From positions 3,792,501 through 3,856,500 of the forward strand of contig NC_061800.1 of assembly GCF_021462225.1 (NCBI RefSeq): a DNA stretch of 64,000 nucleotides. Direction: 5' to 3'. The notes beneath the pieces were generated by a model that had not been told where the DNA came from, did no database searches, and worked only from the letters and a program-made list of their open reading frames with translations. Shown here in pieces: positions 1 to 11,565 of this stretch (position 1 is its first letter; each line of letters begins with the position of its first letter). Source of the stretch: Girardinichthys multiradiatus. Taxonomy: Eukaryota > Chordata > Actinopteri > Cyprinodontiformes > Goodeidae. The translations under genes were made by a program, and so were the position numbers.

Positions 1-38
1 AATGAAGTTGATTCTAATTATTCTGATTCTGACTATTT
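1..38 (+). repeat. 3' tail of an L2-like LINE (fragment)
   Basis: The first bases read as an 'aatgaagttgattct' stretch followed by ATTCTG-type repeats. The same arrangement closes the L2-like LINEs ending at 32740, 18766 and 63217 (ggcaat(g/a)aag followed by CTGATT repeats). The body of the element lies to the left of the window. The identification rests on the tail only. Confidence 0.55.
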
Positions 39-2058
39 AGGTTATCTGTCTTCCTTTCATACTTTTTTTCTCTTAATTTTTGAATGATAAGCAACTGTTC
101 CAGAGCAAGAGGTATTTTCTTACAATTTGTTAGTTCACCAGCAAGGACCATGCCACAAATCTATAAATTTGACAAATCGATGAAGGCTGATTAAAAGAAG
201 GAGTCAAGGGAATGTATGGATTGGGTGTTAAGATGGGTCATCTGGGAAGACTTGCCTGATGAAAACCTCGGATGACAAGACTCAGCGTGGGGTGCAGTTT
301 TCAGGAAATAGCTTTTTCCGATCCCACTTGGGACCCCCAAAATTTCAGAAATGAATGAAACAGAGGACAGAGTGAGCTTGATACAAGTCACCTAGACTAT
401 ACTAGTCTATCACCTAGACATGTATTATGGATAAAGGAACGGTATGCATTGGATGACCTATGTCCGAGAATTTGAATAGTTTGATTGCAGATGTCTTGAC
501 TGGATGCTATGAACACAGCTTCCATATAGGAGTGGACTGAATGAAGTTCTGGTGAAACGCTGGACCAGTGTAGAAGTTGGGTTTAATGAGCCAGAATCTT
601 GTAGCAGGACTTTCTGACTCAGTAATGAAAAGTGGTACTTGAGGTGAGGTGTTTGGGTTCGTTAGGGGCTGAGAAAGGAGCTAAGATGGAAGAGATAGAT
701 TGGAAAAAAGATTACCAGCTGTTCGGTTTTGATAACTATGAATGGAAAGATCTGAAAGAGTCAGGTCAGTAGAATGAGATGAATGGCCAAAAGAAAGTGT
801 GAGGATGCAACGACTGAGGAGATCTGATGCAGCTTAAGGATTGTCGTGATGATAATGGGATAAAGCTTGTAAAGAGCTGATGAGGGCGAAATTGGCTGTG
901 ACTGTAAAAATCTGAATTTTGGGGGCCGCTTAGATGCAAACCATTGTAGTAGCCACCAAAACATATGGAAGGCATCTTTGTAGAGCTGAATGTCATCAGG
1001 ATTAGTAATGAAAATGTTGTTCCGACAGGAAAGAAAGTGATGCCAAATATATATTTTTCGTTTTGCATGAGTAATCAGGAAAGAATGGGTTGTGAAGAGG
1101 CGGGATGTTAGCTGCTTTAGAGAAGAGATTTGAAATGAAGGATTTTCCTTGAGCAATGATATGGATGGCATTGTTGCAGTGGCCGAGATGTGTTCGCAAC
1201 TGTTGTTTGCAACACCTGTCAGAGCTGAAAAGAGAATGGATCAGGAGTAATGCCCAAACAATGATGGTTTTTTTTCCTCAGAGAGGAGTGCCAGGTTCCA
1301 ATAAAGCTTCAGTTAGAGCACAGAGTCCATAGTGAGGTTTCAATCAGGAATTCGTCAAGAGGGTGAAGAACATAAGGGAGCTTATACAGCAGTTATTCTT
1401 GAGGATCCAGCATGATGCTTCTGAAAGAGAGTTGAATATTTTTGGGCTACTTCTGCAGCCAAAGGTAACTCATACTGCAATGTAGTAGGCTCCTTTCCAG
1501 GAATGATAGATGTTGCATACATGATAGACAGTTGCATACAGCATGGAAAAATCTGGGAATGGAATGTTGTTGATTTTAAGAATGTGGGAGCCATGAGGAG
1601 CTGATAGATAAATAATTAGTATCTTCTTACCAGAGTATTTGCATGTGGCGCTGTTGCTTGGGCGGACACAAGAAATGGGGAAGGGTGGCTGGCTGGATGG
1701 GCCTATCATGTATTCTTCTTTAACTTCCTTAGGTAGATGAGTGTCTAAGTCTCCAGTCTGCTCTTTCAGAACGTGATACAGTTAACAGTGGTGGGTTTAA
1801 TTAGGAATTATTTCTACGCTTGAGTGAAAACTATGTGCAAACCCACTGATGTGAAAGACCACAGTCTCCTCAGGGTGATTTTCTAAGAGCAGCTATGAGA
1901 GCATTCACTTTAATGTGTATGAAGAGGTGCTTTTAAGTCAAGACAGTCTGGAATATGTGATTGTGGTGGCAGGAGTTCTTTGAATGAGCACCGCCACAGA
2001 AAATTTGTATTACTGATTAGTATTTCTCAGGCCATATTGTGAATCAAACTGGATTAAG
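39..2058. other. No recognisable gene; unassigned sequence
   Basis: About 2 kb in which I recognise no gene or repeat family. Open stretches exist on the minus strand (for example 761-1171) but their translations show no domain, and the composition is that of non-coding DNA. It may contain very old transposon remnants that cannot be recognised by eye. Confidence 0.5.
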
Positions 2059-2060
2059 TA

Positions 2061-2268
2061 CAGGTCCTTCTCAAAACATTAGCATATTGTGATAAAGTTC
2101 ATTATTTTCTATAATGTAATGATGAAAATTTTATATTCATATATTTTAGATTCATTGCACACTAACTGAAATATTTCAGGTCTTTCATTGTCTTAAAACG
2201 GATGATTTTGGCATACAGCTCATGAAAACCCAAAATTCCTATCTCACAAAATTAGCATATTTCATCCG
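2061..2268. repeat. Left terminal inverted repeat of the Tc1-like transposon
   Basis: Matches the reverse complement of 3426-3606 nearly base for base outside a short insertion. The outer direct-repeat motif lies at about 2071-2092 and the inner one at about 2245-2265. Confidence 0.9.
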
Positions 2269-2337
2269 ACCAATAAAAGAAAAGTGTTTTTAATACAAAA
2301 AACGTCAACCTTCAAATAATCATGTACAGTTATGCAC

Positions 2338-3300
2338 TCAATACTTGGTCGGGAATCCTTTTGCAGAAATGACTGCTTCAATGCGGCGTGGCATGGAGGC
2401 AATCAGCCTGTGGCACTGCTGAGGTCTTATGGAGGCCCAAGATGTTTCGATAGCGGCCTTTAGCTCATCCAGAGTGTTGGGTCTTGAGTCTCTCAACGTT
2501 CTCTTCACAATATCCCACAGATTCTCTATGGGGTTCAGGTCAGGAAAGTTGGCAGGCCAATTGAGCACAGTGATACCATGGTCAGTACACCATTTACCAG
2601 TGGTTTTGGCACTGTGAGCAGGTGCCAGGTCGTGCTGAAAAATGAAATCTTCATCTCCATAAAGCTTTTCAGCAGATGGAAGCATGAAGTGCTCCAAAAT
2701 CTCCTGATAGCTAGCTGCATTGACCCTGCCCTTGATAAAACACAGTGGACCAACACCAGCAGCTGACACGGCACCCCAGACCATCACTGACTGTGGGTAC
2801 TTGACACTGGACTTCTGGCATTTTGGCATTTCCTTCTCCCCAGTCTTCCTCCAGACTCTGGCACCTTGATTTCCGAATGACATGCAGAATTTGCTTTCAT
2901 CCGCAAAAAGTACTTTGGACCACTGAGCAACAGTCCAGTGCTGCTTCTCTGTAGCCCAGGTCTGGGGAATGCGGCACCTGTAGCCCATTTCCTGCACACG
3001 GCTGTGCACGGTGGTTCTGGATGTTTCTACTCCAGACTCAGTCCACTGCTTCCGCAGGTCCCCCAAGGTCTGGAATCGGCCCTTCTCCACAATCTTCCTC
3101 AGGGTCCGGTCACCTCTTCTCATTGTGCAGTGTTTTCTGCCAGACTTTTTCCTTCCCACAGACTTCCCACTGAGGTGCCTTGATACAGCACTCTGGGAAC
3201 AACCTATTCGTTCAGAAATTTCTTTCTGTGTCTTACCCTCTTGCTTGAGGGTGTCAATAGTGACCTTCTGGACAGCAGTCAGGTCGGCAGTCTTACCCAT
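2338..3300 (-). CDS. Tc1-like transposase (DD34E), open reading frame intact but slightly short
   Basis: This is the cut-and-paste transposase of the surrounding element. It binds the terminal repeats and moves the element into TA sites. The ATG at 3300-3298 opens a 320-codon frame with no stop. Residues about 8-50 form a helix-turn-helix of paired type ending in GRKKSGRK, a GRPR-like basic stretch and possible nuclear signal. A second helix-turn-helix follows (about 65-108). The catalytic triad is visible: D134 in LFADES, D224 in QHDLAPAH and E259 in NPIENLW, with 34 residues between the last two. The C-terminus matches the family (MPRR.EAV). Tc1 transposases of this type are usually about 340 residues; the roughly 20 missing residues appear to lie between the DNA-binding and catalytic parts (near residue 112), an in-frame deletion. 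Activity is therefore doubtful although the frame is open. Confidence 0.9.
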   Translation of the reverse strand: MGKTADLTAVQKVTIDTLKQEGKTQKEISERIGCSQSAVSRHLSGKSVGRKKSGRKHCTMRRGDRTLRKIVEKGRFQTLGDLRKQWTESGVETSRTTVHSRVQEMGYRCRIPQTWATEKQHWTVAQWSKVLFADESKFCMSFGNQGARVWRKTGEKEMPKCQKSSVKYPQSVMVWGAVSAAGVGPLCFIKGRVNAASYQEILEHFMLPSAEKLYGDEDFIFQHDLAPAHSAKTTGKWCTDHGITVLNWPANFPDLNPIENLWDIVKRTLRDSRPNTLDELKAAIETSWASIRPQQCHRLIASMPRRIEAVISAKGFPTKY

Positions 3301-3425
3301 GATTGGGGTTTTGAGTGATGAACCAGGCTGGGAGTTTTAAAGGCCTCAGGAATCTTTTGCGGGTGTTTAGATTTAACTCGTTGATTCAGATGATTAGGTT
3401 CATAGCTCGTTTAGAGACCCTTTCA

Positions 3426-3606
3426 ATGATATGCTAATTTTGTGAGATAGGAATTTTGGGTTTTCATGAGCTGTATGCCAAAATCATCTGAAATATTTCA
3501 GTTAGTGTGCAATGAATCTAAAATATATGAATGTTAAATTTTCATCATGACATTATGGAAAATAATGAACTTTATCACAATATGCTAATTTTTTGAGAAG
3601 GACCTG
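3426..3606. repeat. Right terminal inverted repeat of the Tc1-like transposon
   Basis: Reverse complement of the left end. The inner motif (TATGCTAATTTTGTGAG) is at about 3430-3447 and the outer one at about 3578-3600. It ends at G3606 before the TA duplication. Confidence 0.9.
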
Positions 3607-3608
3607 TA

Positions 3609-5645
3609 TTTCTAAATACAGAGTATTTGAAAGTTTGAGGGGATGAAGATTAGTTTCTGTGGCATGGCCATAAATAACATCTGCATGTTCTAGGATTGGC
3701 TGCACCAGTTGTGTGAAAACTCTTTTACAAGGGAAAGGAAGGGAAAAACTTTCTATGGAACAATAATGTGACAATTTTAAGGCAACAGGCTTTCAAACAA
3801 TATTAAATTTAGGAATTTAGTTTGACCAGTTAGACTCAGATTTTATCCGACTCCACAAGATGATTTTTTGAAAACTGTACAACAAATAATGGCAGTGATT
3901 AAACTTGGAAAAACTTTAACTCATTTAAGACTTACAGTAGGAGGAAAAAGGCTGTTAACTCTATAATTTGAAAAGAATAAATCTACCATTGCCTTCTGAC
4001 AAGATTAAAATTAATGTCCTATGCTTAAAACTTGGTTTTCACCAAAAGTGGTAGTTGCATTAAATGATAGAGTTGATTTAATTAAAAACAATAAAATCCC
4101 TGGCGGATTATGCATACCAATTTATGTCGGCTCAAGTCAGGTTTGTTTGTATGGCGCTTTTCAGCAACAAGGCACTCAGGGCGCTGTGCATAAGGAGGGG
4201 CATTGCAGTGATACAGAAAATCAAACAACAGAAGTAAAAAAAAAAAAGAATAGAATAGAATGATGGATAAGAAAATGAAAGGAAAGTTGGATTGAAAACT
4301 TAACTTATAATGTTTAGGTGGCACAGTCATTTTTTATGCATAAATCGGTTTATTATGGTGGGCAGAAGTACAAATTAATGTTCCAACTTTCACTACTCGA
4401 TGCTGCAAAAGGGTGATGAGAGGCCAAGTATTCATAGTGTTTGCATCAGACCACCAGGTGCTACAAAGGTAGGCTATCCTTTCCTTTTTCCGAACGGCAT
4501 TATTCTGTTTATAACTAATCTATTTGCTTTTTATCTTCTATTACTCCTTAATAAGCTGGTACACAGCAAGACTGGAATGTTGTTTATTTTTGTCTTCTTT
4601 GTAAATAACAATAATGGAAATAACTGTACAAATATGATTATGTCTTGTGAAATGAAGATGGTGAAAGAAATAAAAATGCTGATTTCACTAATCAAGTTTG
4701 TGATTTGTTGTACTGGGATGGCCGTATGATCAAACTGTTTATTTTCAGGCATTGCTGGTCACAATACTCATGATTTCTCTGGAAAGGTTGATGAAGAGTC
4801 ATCCCACTATATTGCCTGATGATGTCAGTGATAACCCTAAACATTTATTTTTCTCCTAGGTGAAGAAGGCCTGAAAAGGTGGCTGGGACCAGCCCGACAA
4901 ATGGGTCCATTGACAAATTATTACTTAGAACATGAGATCTCTGGGGTTCAGGAACAATAGGAATCGAAAGATTGTGTTTGAGGGTTGAAAACATGTGGTT
5001 GAGAAGAGTGTGACAGGAATGAATGAAGGGCCAAGGTATGAATGATGTGGGCCACATGAGTGAAAGTCATGTGAAAGTCACTCTTAATAATAAAGCATCT
5101 TACGCTAAAAGAAGATAATATTGATAGACTCATCATTCCACTGAACTCTAACTAGGGAAGCTGAGTCACTGGTATAAACTGCTTTAATACACATTTTCAG
5201 GTGCTAATAATATATTGCTTTTACTGGTACTGAAGTTGAACTAAGCAATAACAGTCCATTGTAGTCTAATTAAGAAAGCTGTGTCATTGGTGTAAGAGCA
5301 GCTATAGTCCAAATTACTAATAATGTTTGGTTTTCGCTGGTAATCCTTCTGATAAAACAAAAAATCTATGAAAAAGTAATGAAATCACACAATTACGTGC
5401 AGGGCTAAGCAACACACAAGAATAAAATATTTTGCGAGAGTGCAGTAGAATCCTGGGTGTACGAATATATAACTGTGAGTGTGTGTGCAAGAATTAGACT
5501 GTCAACACAGATAGAGCGCCATTGTCCTTGAGGAGAGAGATGGAAGTTTTCTCAATTGGCCGCAAAGTCTTATCTGGGTCACAGGTGTTCGGGGGTGCTG
5601 GGAAAGAGCGCCATTTTTACATAACATCCAGGAGATATTTTTTCG
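3609..5645. other. No recognisable gene; unassigned sequence
   Basis: No gene is recognised in these 2 kb. Around 5140-5330 there are two diverged copies of a unit of roughly 120 bp, each containing a variant of 'aagctgagtcactggtgtaa', probably an old tandem duplication. A short A-rich microsatellite lies near 4238-4260. Confidence 0.5.
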
Positions 5646-5649
5646 ATAG

Positions 5650-6181
5650 TGTTGAAGTACCCCTTTACCGGGGCCTTCTGCGCGTTCGTTTATTCACCGT
5701 AACCTGGAGAAATTCACAACACATTAGAATAAATCACACGGAGACAGCTGTATGTCATTCAATTACCTGGGCCCAGGGGAAGAGCTCATGTAGATAGGAT
5801 ACACCGAGACTTCTTCTGACTCCTCTCACTGGGCTCATGTCTTTTATTAAAACACACACGAAAAATGGGCAGCGCACTTGTTTACAATATTTTCTACACA
5901 TAGTCACGTACGCATTTTTCCGGCAGACCATATTTAGACAGGTATTGTCCACCAGCTGCATCCCGTATCTACCGATATAAGCAGGGAGTAACACTTATCA
6001 CCAATTTTCACACACTCCTGCAGTTCTCAGTAATTTTCCACTTCACCTCTCCTGTGAGAAATACTTCTGCAGGCCACACAATACACAATGTCTTATACTA
6101 ACACATGTTACACATTTTATTTCCCACACTGGCTATGAACATAGTAATAATAATGATGCACACACATAATATATCTCCACA
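5650..6181 (-). repeat. 3' LTR of ERV-A
   Basis: Starts TGTGGAG and ends CTTCAACA on the minus strand. It carries a TATA-like TATAAG at about 6097-6092 and an AATAAA poly(A) signal at 5848-5843 (minus strand). It matches 24751-25282 over 532 bp with about a dozen substitutions. A polypurine tract (AAAAGGGGGAAA on the minus strand, 6183-6194) lies directly upstream. Confidence 0.93.
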
Positions 6182-6537
6182 ATTTCCCCCTTTTGAAGTC
6201 TCCTAAGACTTCACCACTACTTGAGGATGCTTCATAAAAGATTTGAACAGTCATTACAACCTGTGGAGCAGAAGGAAATGTTTGTCATCATGCTTTTTGA
6301 CCCTGCCTCCAATGCCATGCCATGTGCCCAGGGACTATTGCCTGTCCAGCCTTTGTAGTTCCAAGGATGCTTACAACCTTCTAAGTCTTGACAGGGAGTA
6401 TTGACCCCTCTAACTGGAGGGTGTCCATCCGTGCTTTATTCCATTGTCTGTCCAAATATGCCAATGTAATATTCTACCATCCTTCTGCTCCCTAGACAGT
6501 AATACATATCAGACGCCCTGTCAATTAGTCTTACGGG
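6182..6537 (-). other. ERV-A region between env and 3' LTR, with polypurine tract
   Basis: About 350 bases. The polypurine tract at 6183-6197 would prime plus-strand DNA synthesis. I see no gene in the rest; the strong C+T richness on the plus strand is typical of a retroviral 3' non-coding segment. Confidence 0.6.
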
Positions 6538-8590
6538 TTAATCTTCGTCCTCCTCCTCGTTAGCATCAACCGCAAGCAAAGGCATCATATGGGAAGGAGG
6601 AGGTGGGGTTTTCCCTTCAATGGTTGTAGTAATAAAGCGAACAATCAAAGATCTTATACATGGCACACAGCAACATCCACAGGTCACCATAATAGCTACA
6701 AAAACAGCAATGGATATAAACAATGACATAATCAACCCTTTCCAGTGTCCAAACATGCCCGTCATCCAGTCTTCTAACGGATTGTCTATTCCTGAGTGCT
6801 CATGCATGGTCGCGGAAAGTGTTTTTAACCCTTCTAAAGCTTTTGAGACAGAACCATCAGGTGCAGTGTTGTTGGGAATAAAAGTGCAACACATATCCCC
6901 AAACATCGAACAGACGCCCCCTTTTTCTGCTAACAACATATCTAATGCCATTCGGTTGTGCACAGCCATGAGGGAGGTTGGTGCCAATTGTTCAGACAGG
7001 ACTTCTACTACATCCCTTGTTAGGTTAGCTAGATGTAAAACATTGTAATGGATGTAGTTGATGCGGTCTACGTTTTTATTTGGGGTCACCGGAAAAAAGG
7101 CTGCAATTATTGGGATATTTTCAAAACTTGTTGAGATTTGATCCGCGATTTTATATTCATTTGGCACTCCCCGTGGTACTCCTATGGCATCAATGTAAGT
7201 GGGGGAGCCTTGACTTAGGTCAAAGGTTCCTGCGCTCCTTTTCGTGCCTTCTTCTTCTACGTGTTAACGCCCTGGTCTTATTATGAGTGGTCGTGGCAGA
7301 TGTTATATTAGGTCCTATCAGGAGCAGTGGTGCCTGTAGCCTAACCATGGCACACAATCCTACAGTCTCTTGTGGGATATTAGTGAGCAGTCTATGGTCT
7401 CCGCAATAATAGTAGAGTTCTGATCTTGCCCAGGGACCTATCACTGAGCCTGGCACCGTGATGTTACACCAATTGCGAGGAATTTGTCCTACATTTGCCT
7501 GTGGTGTTGTGGAAGTGAAGTTAAAGCAAGTGTATGTGCCATTTCTTCGTTGAGGGGTAAATGGTCCCGTTTTAGTGTTATTGGGGATGGGAGGAAAAAT
7601 GCTGGCTAGTGTGGTGCAGTTAGCTGGTGGGGCCTCCTTAGTTAGTTGTATCATACAATTGTAACCCCACGTGTCTTCTGGATACAGAGGGGCGGGATCT
7701 GTGGTAAGATGTGGTCGGGCCGAGGCACAGGCCACTCAGTCAGCTTTGCTTTGTTCTTTTGCTGTTTGAGCGATCCATTTAAGAAATAAGTTATCATCTG
7801 AATATCCCTTAGCCATCTGAATAATGTCTAAAGGTTGTAGGGTGGAATAATCTATTTTGATGGTTTTACCATGGTCAGTGGTGGTGTTTTTATTGGAATT
7901 AACTTTAATCAGTTCCTGAGGGTCATATCCCATATACCATCCTGTGTTGAAGTGAATACCTAGAGCCAGATATACTACTTCGTTCCATTGATGGGATTCT
8001 TCCAACAAACCCCGTGGTAGACCCTTTATGGTCAGTAATAAGGGGATCTTAACGCCTTCGCCTTTCCCTGGGAGCACTCCATGGGTCAGAAAGAATTTTT
8101 CAGAGTGAGCTTTTTGTTGTGTGTTCAAGGAAGATTTGGTGGGGATCCAGGTGTGTCCGCTCCATGTTATAACCTCTCCCTACGTCCCTTCGCATAAAGG
8201 AGGATTACCAGACTTTGTTACCCTATTGGTGGTGTTATCCGCGCAATAAACTGAGGTTTGTTCTTTGGCGCATAAGTAAAAGTCTACTTTTGTGAAATGA
8301 GTGAACTCGTCGCCACAATTTATGACGTTGCAGAGGTCAATTTGGAAGGTGGTAGTCGATCCTAGGGTGTAATTTAACTCAATTCCGCCAAAATCTCCAA
8401 GGCACTTCTCTGTGGGAGGAGGGGACACGCTCCGCCTGGATATTTTATTTTGATGATGACTGGTACATGTTTGGTAAGGCAGTTCACAATACAAACCTCA
8501 AATCAATGTGACAATGAAAAATGATAAAACACCTATACCTCCCGTGACCCAACCCTTAAAGGGCCTGGGTCCTAGATTTTTACCTCCCAT
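6538..8590 (-). pseudogene. env: ERV-A envelope gene, broken
   Basis: Envelope glycoprotein precursor (surface plus transmembrane subunits) of ERV-A. The likely start is the ATG at 8590-8588, just downstream of a splice-acceptor-like TTTGCAG and followed by a hydrophobic signal/anchor segment. The surface part runs in one frame but has in-frame stops at 8500-8498 (TGA), 8182-8180 (TAG) and 7738-7736 (TGA). A basic furin-type run (RRRRR) appears near 7260, followed by a frameshift at about 7240. The transmembrane part is then open from about 7240 to 6538. It shows a CX6CC motif (CSMFGDMCC), a membrane span rich in I/V/F followed by a CGCCC cluster, and an acidic tail ending EEEDED. Several N-glycosylation sites are visible. 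The family call (gamma-type, similar to Env genes of percomorph fish ERVs) is from general knowledge. Confidence 0.88.
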
Positions 8591-8908
8591 TCTTTTCAAA
8601 GGTACCTGCAAAGGAAGATAAGAATTAACACAAAAGACCTCTTTTTTTTTTTTAAAGTTCAGAGTGTTCAGTTTAGTTCTTCGGTGGGAGAGCATCTACG
8701 ACCACCAGTGAAAGAGAGGAAAGCTCAATCACATCCGCCTCTTCTGTGTGATGTCCTGGTCTTCACTCACAGGTGTAGACTGACCTGGAGCTAAGTGGTC
8801 TCACCAGGGGATTATTCTGCCCCGATTGGTGGGATCACTGATCTGACGGTGCACCTGAGGTGTAGACTAACCTTTAGGTGTAAATGAATGCTTTCTCACC
8901 CTAGGGGA

Positions 8909-11155
8909 TTATTCTGCCCCTTGAATTGGGTGAGAAAGGTCTTCTGGTGGGCTGGTGTTGTCCCTCAGGTTCTGCTGGACCTCTGGCAGCAATCTCTGTG
9001 GTGCCTCTGCTGCTGCACACTGGCTCCAATGATACAACGTGTCTCCTTTGCCCTTGACCCTCACCACATGTGAGGTTCTCTCTGTGACCTGGAATGGACC
9101 CGTCCACCTGGGCTCTGACCACTTCCGTTTGATGACTATCAGAAGGATCCACTCCGCGTCTGAGGTGGTGGCTCGAGCCTCGGATGGTTGGGAGGCCACC
9201 TGTTTTGAGAATGCTGCAACAAAGCTTTGGAGAGATCGATAGTAATCACGGTGTGACATAGATCGTTCACATTCAGTCAGAAAAGGTAACCTGGTTTTTG
9301 GGCCTGGAAACGGTCTTCCAGTCTGCAGTTCATGGGGCGTCAACCCATGTCTTTGGCTCACTGAGCTTCTTACTGACATCAAAGCTAAAGGTAATGCTGT
9401 GACCCAATTCATTTTAGTCTGTGCACAGATCTTAGCCAATTTGGTTTTAATTGTCTGGTTCATCCTTTCCACCTTCCCTTGAGATTGGGGGTGGTACACT
9501 GTTCCAAAGGAATGTCTCAGTCCCAAGAACTTTTCAACCTCTCTACGTTCTTCATTTTTGAAGTGTGTGCCGTTATCTGACCTGATTTTCACAGGAAAAC
9601 CGTGCCTGGGGAGGTAGTGATTAATCAGACACTTCACCACTGTTTTGCTGTCTTCCTTTTTTGCTGGCCAGGCCTCTGGCCAACCGGTGAACGCATCCAC
9701 ACACCAAAAGATATCTGAACCCATTCACTCTTTCAGTCATGTCTGTGTAGTCTATGATGATTTCCTTACCTGCTACCGGGTCCACAGGGAACTTACCTGG
9801 TGCAGGCTTCAGAGTGGGTCTCACATTGAATTGTTGGCAGGTGCTACACGAGCTTATCCAATGACCTACCGTTTGTTTCAGGTATGGATGCCACCAGTGC
9901 TCAAGACTCTTCATCATTTGTGCAGTTCCTGCATGTCCCGGTCCATGTGCTTCTTCCAGCGTTGCTGTGGTCAACCCTGGGGGTAGGATGGGACGTCGGT
10001 CTGGACTTCTCCATAGTTCATCCTGGTCTTTTCTTCCCCATCTTGCCTTCCAGACTAATTTCTCTTCCGGTGAGGCCCCCTTTTGCAGTCTACTCACCTC
10101 CTCCAGAGTCGGTTCTGGTGTCCATTCAACTTCAGAGTTCATCAAGATGTGTATGGGCAGATATCCAGCTTTGGTTTTGGCTGCTTGGTCTGCAGCTTGA
10201 TTTCCTTGAGCCACCCTAGTGTAGCTGTTATCATGTCCTTTGCATTTTATGACCACTACTTCTTGGGGAAGTAGTAGGGCCTCAGCTAATCTTCTCATTT
10301 CTTGCTCATGTTTAATGGGTTTTTGTCCTGCTGTTCTAAACCCTGTTCTCATCCATTGCTTTAGTTCCACGTGCGCTGCTCCCGTGACATAAGCTGAATC
10401 TGTGTAGATGTTCACTTTTTGTCCTTCCCCTAGTTCTAGGGCTGCTATTACTGCTAGCACCTCTGCTCTCTGTGCTGATTGGGTGCCTGTCAGCCCTTCT
10501 GCCTTAAGAGTCACAAAGTTTGTTCCTGTGTCTTCCACCACCGCATAGGTGGCTTTCAGACCCTCTGTGTCATGTCTAAAACAACAGCCATCTGTGTACA
10601 GGTTTCTTGCTTCTGTCAGTGGTTCTCCTTGTAGGTCTGGTCTGCTTTTCTCACTTACCTCAACTTGTTCGGCGCATACGTGGGGCTCTCCTTCTGTCAT
10701 TCTGTCTGCCATGTTGATCCCTTCATGGCTGTAGATGATATTTGGCGCCTCCAGCACCTTACTCAATCTTTGTTGTCTCAATGGTGAGAGTGTGAAAGTT
10801 TTGGAATTGACAAATGCCACTACCCCATGTGATGTTACAATATGTAGTGGATGTCCCATCACTACGTGGGCTGTTTTTTGGATTATTTTTGCCAACCCTG
10901 CTGCATGTCTGGTACATTTATGGTGTCTTTGTTCCATGTTGTCTAGCATCACGCTAATATACATTAGCACTGTTCTTACTCCCCCTTTTTTCTGGAACAG
11001 CACCCCGTTTGCGGTGTGTGCTGTTACAGAAACATCCAGGTGAAAGGGCAATGTGTAGTCTGGATGTGCCAAGTGAGCAGCTTGGGAAAGGCTGGTTTTA
11101 AGAGCAATAAATGCTTTCTCTGCTTCTGTTGTCCATTCTAAAGGCGCTGTCAAAT
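8909..11155 (-). pseudogene. pol: ERV-A pol, 3' part: end of RT, RNase H and integrase (frameshifted)
   Basis: Continuation of the ERV-A polymerase after the ERV-B insertion. It begins with the connection domain after the RT palm (11153 downward). RNase H follows, with its acidic residues in LYTDGCC, QRAEVLAV, IYTDSAYV and GNQAADQAAK. The integrase has an H2C2 zinc domain (HGPGHAGT, SSCSTCQ) and a DDE core: D in IDYTDM, D in RSDNGTHF and E in GKVERMN. A frameshift at about 9700-9724, between the first and second catalytic residues, splits the integrase over two frames. The C-terminal GPF-type module (WTGPFQVTERT) is present and the gene ends with TAA at 8911-8909. Length and order match gammaretroviral pol. 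Confidence 0.92.
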
Positions 11156-11160
11156 GGCGC
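11156..11160. repeat. Target-site duplication GGCGC (left) of ERV-B
   Basis: The 5 bases directly before the ERV-B 5' LTR are repeated directly after its 3' LTR (19687-19691). Both lie inside the ERV-A reverse transcriptase sequence. Confidence 0.93.
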
Positions 11161-11541
11161 TGTTAGGGTTTTTATGACTTTTTATATTGTTTATCACTTG
11201 TGTCTGCTCTAAGTGCTTTCTTCCCCCACATGTCATAGACAAAGAGATAAGAGAGAAGGGTGAGTTATGCTATTATCAGCAACATCTAGGGACTGGCACC
11301 AATCCTCACTCCTTTCTCTAAAATCAAGACACATGAACCCTAACCTTTCTGACCCCACACACACACACACACACACACCTTGAATGTTGTTTGAACTGTG
11401 TGTGACCAAGCATGTATAAATAAAGAGGGAGGAGTGTTAATACTTTGTAGTTTTGCACTGCAGAGTGTGACCTACCCTTGCCGCAAGTATAACTGACTGT
11501 GTCGTTTCCTTACCTCTGAGTTGACTAAATAATACCTATCA
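11161..11541 (+). repeat. 5' LTR of ERV-B
   Basis: 381 bp, TGTTAGGG...CCTATCA. TATAAATA at 11415-11422 overlaps an AATAAA at 11419-11424, so the TATA box and poly(A) signal are practically fused. A (CA)n microsatellite at 11356-11378 is shorter and interrupted in the 3' copy. Confidence 0.93.
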
Positions 11542-11547
11542 TTAATT

Positions 11548-11565
11548 TGGTCCTTCGAGACGGAT
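11548..11565 (+). promoter_or_regulatory. Primer-binding site of ERV-B (tRNA-Tyr type)
   Basis: TGGTCCTTCGAGACGGAT lies six bases after the 5' LTR. From memory of the vertebrate tRNA-Tyr 3' end (...GGCTCGAAGGACCA) it pairs at 16 of 18 positions. It would prime minus-strand DNA synthesis. Confidence 0.8.

Larger units (their letters stand above)
2061..3606 (-). mobile_element. Tc1-like DNA transposon, nearly complete, IR/DR type
   Basis: The element is 1,546 bp long and starts and ends with CAGGTCCTTCTC / GAGAAGGACCTG, flanked by TA on both sides (2059-2060, 3607-3608), which is the target duplication of Tc1/mariner elements. The inverted repeats are long (about 180-210 bp). Each repeat contains an outer and an inner copy of a motif containing TTAGCATATT, the IR/DR layout known from Sleeping Beauty-type fish Tc1 elements. 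It carries one minus-strand transposase gene. The left inverted repeat has about 22 extra bases (around 2180-2200) compared with the right. Confidence 0.93.

Noticed and set aside
39..2058. Minus-strand open stretches such as 761-1171 and 1470-1709
   Set aside because: No domain, start context or homology recognised; composition fits chance open frames in A+T-rich DNA.
2429..3340. Plus-strand frames opposite the Tc1-like transposase
   Set aside because: They mirror the real transposase on the other strand; no independent support.
3553..5060. Open frames around 4021-4263, 4400-4729 and 4845-5136
   Set aside because: Low-complexity, overlapping on both strands, and no recognisable protein features.
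9645..11043. Plus-strand frames across ERV-A pol (for example 9645-9986, 10735-11043)
   Set aside because: Antisense shadows of integrase and RNase H, which have clear catalytic motifs on the minus strand.
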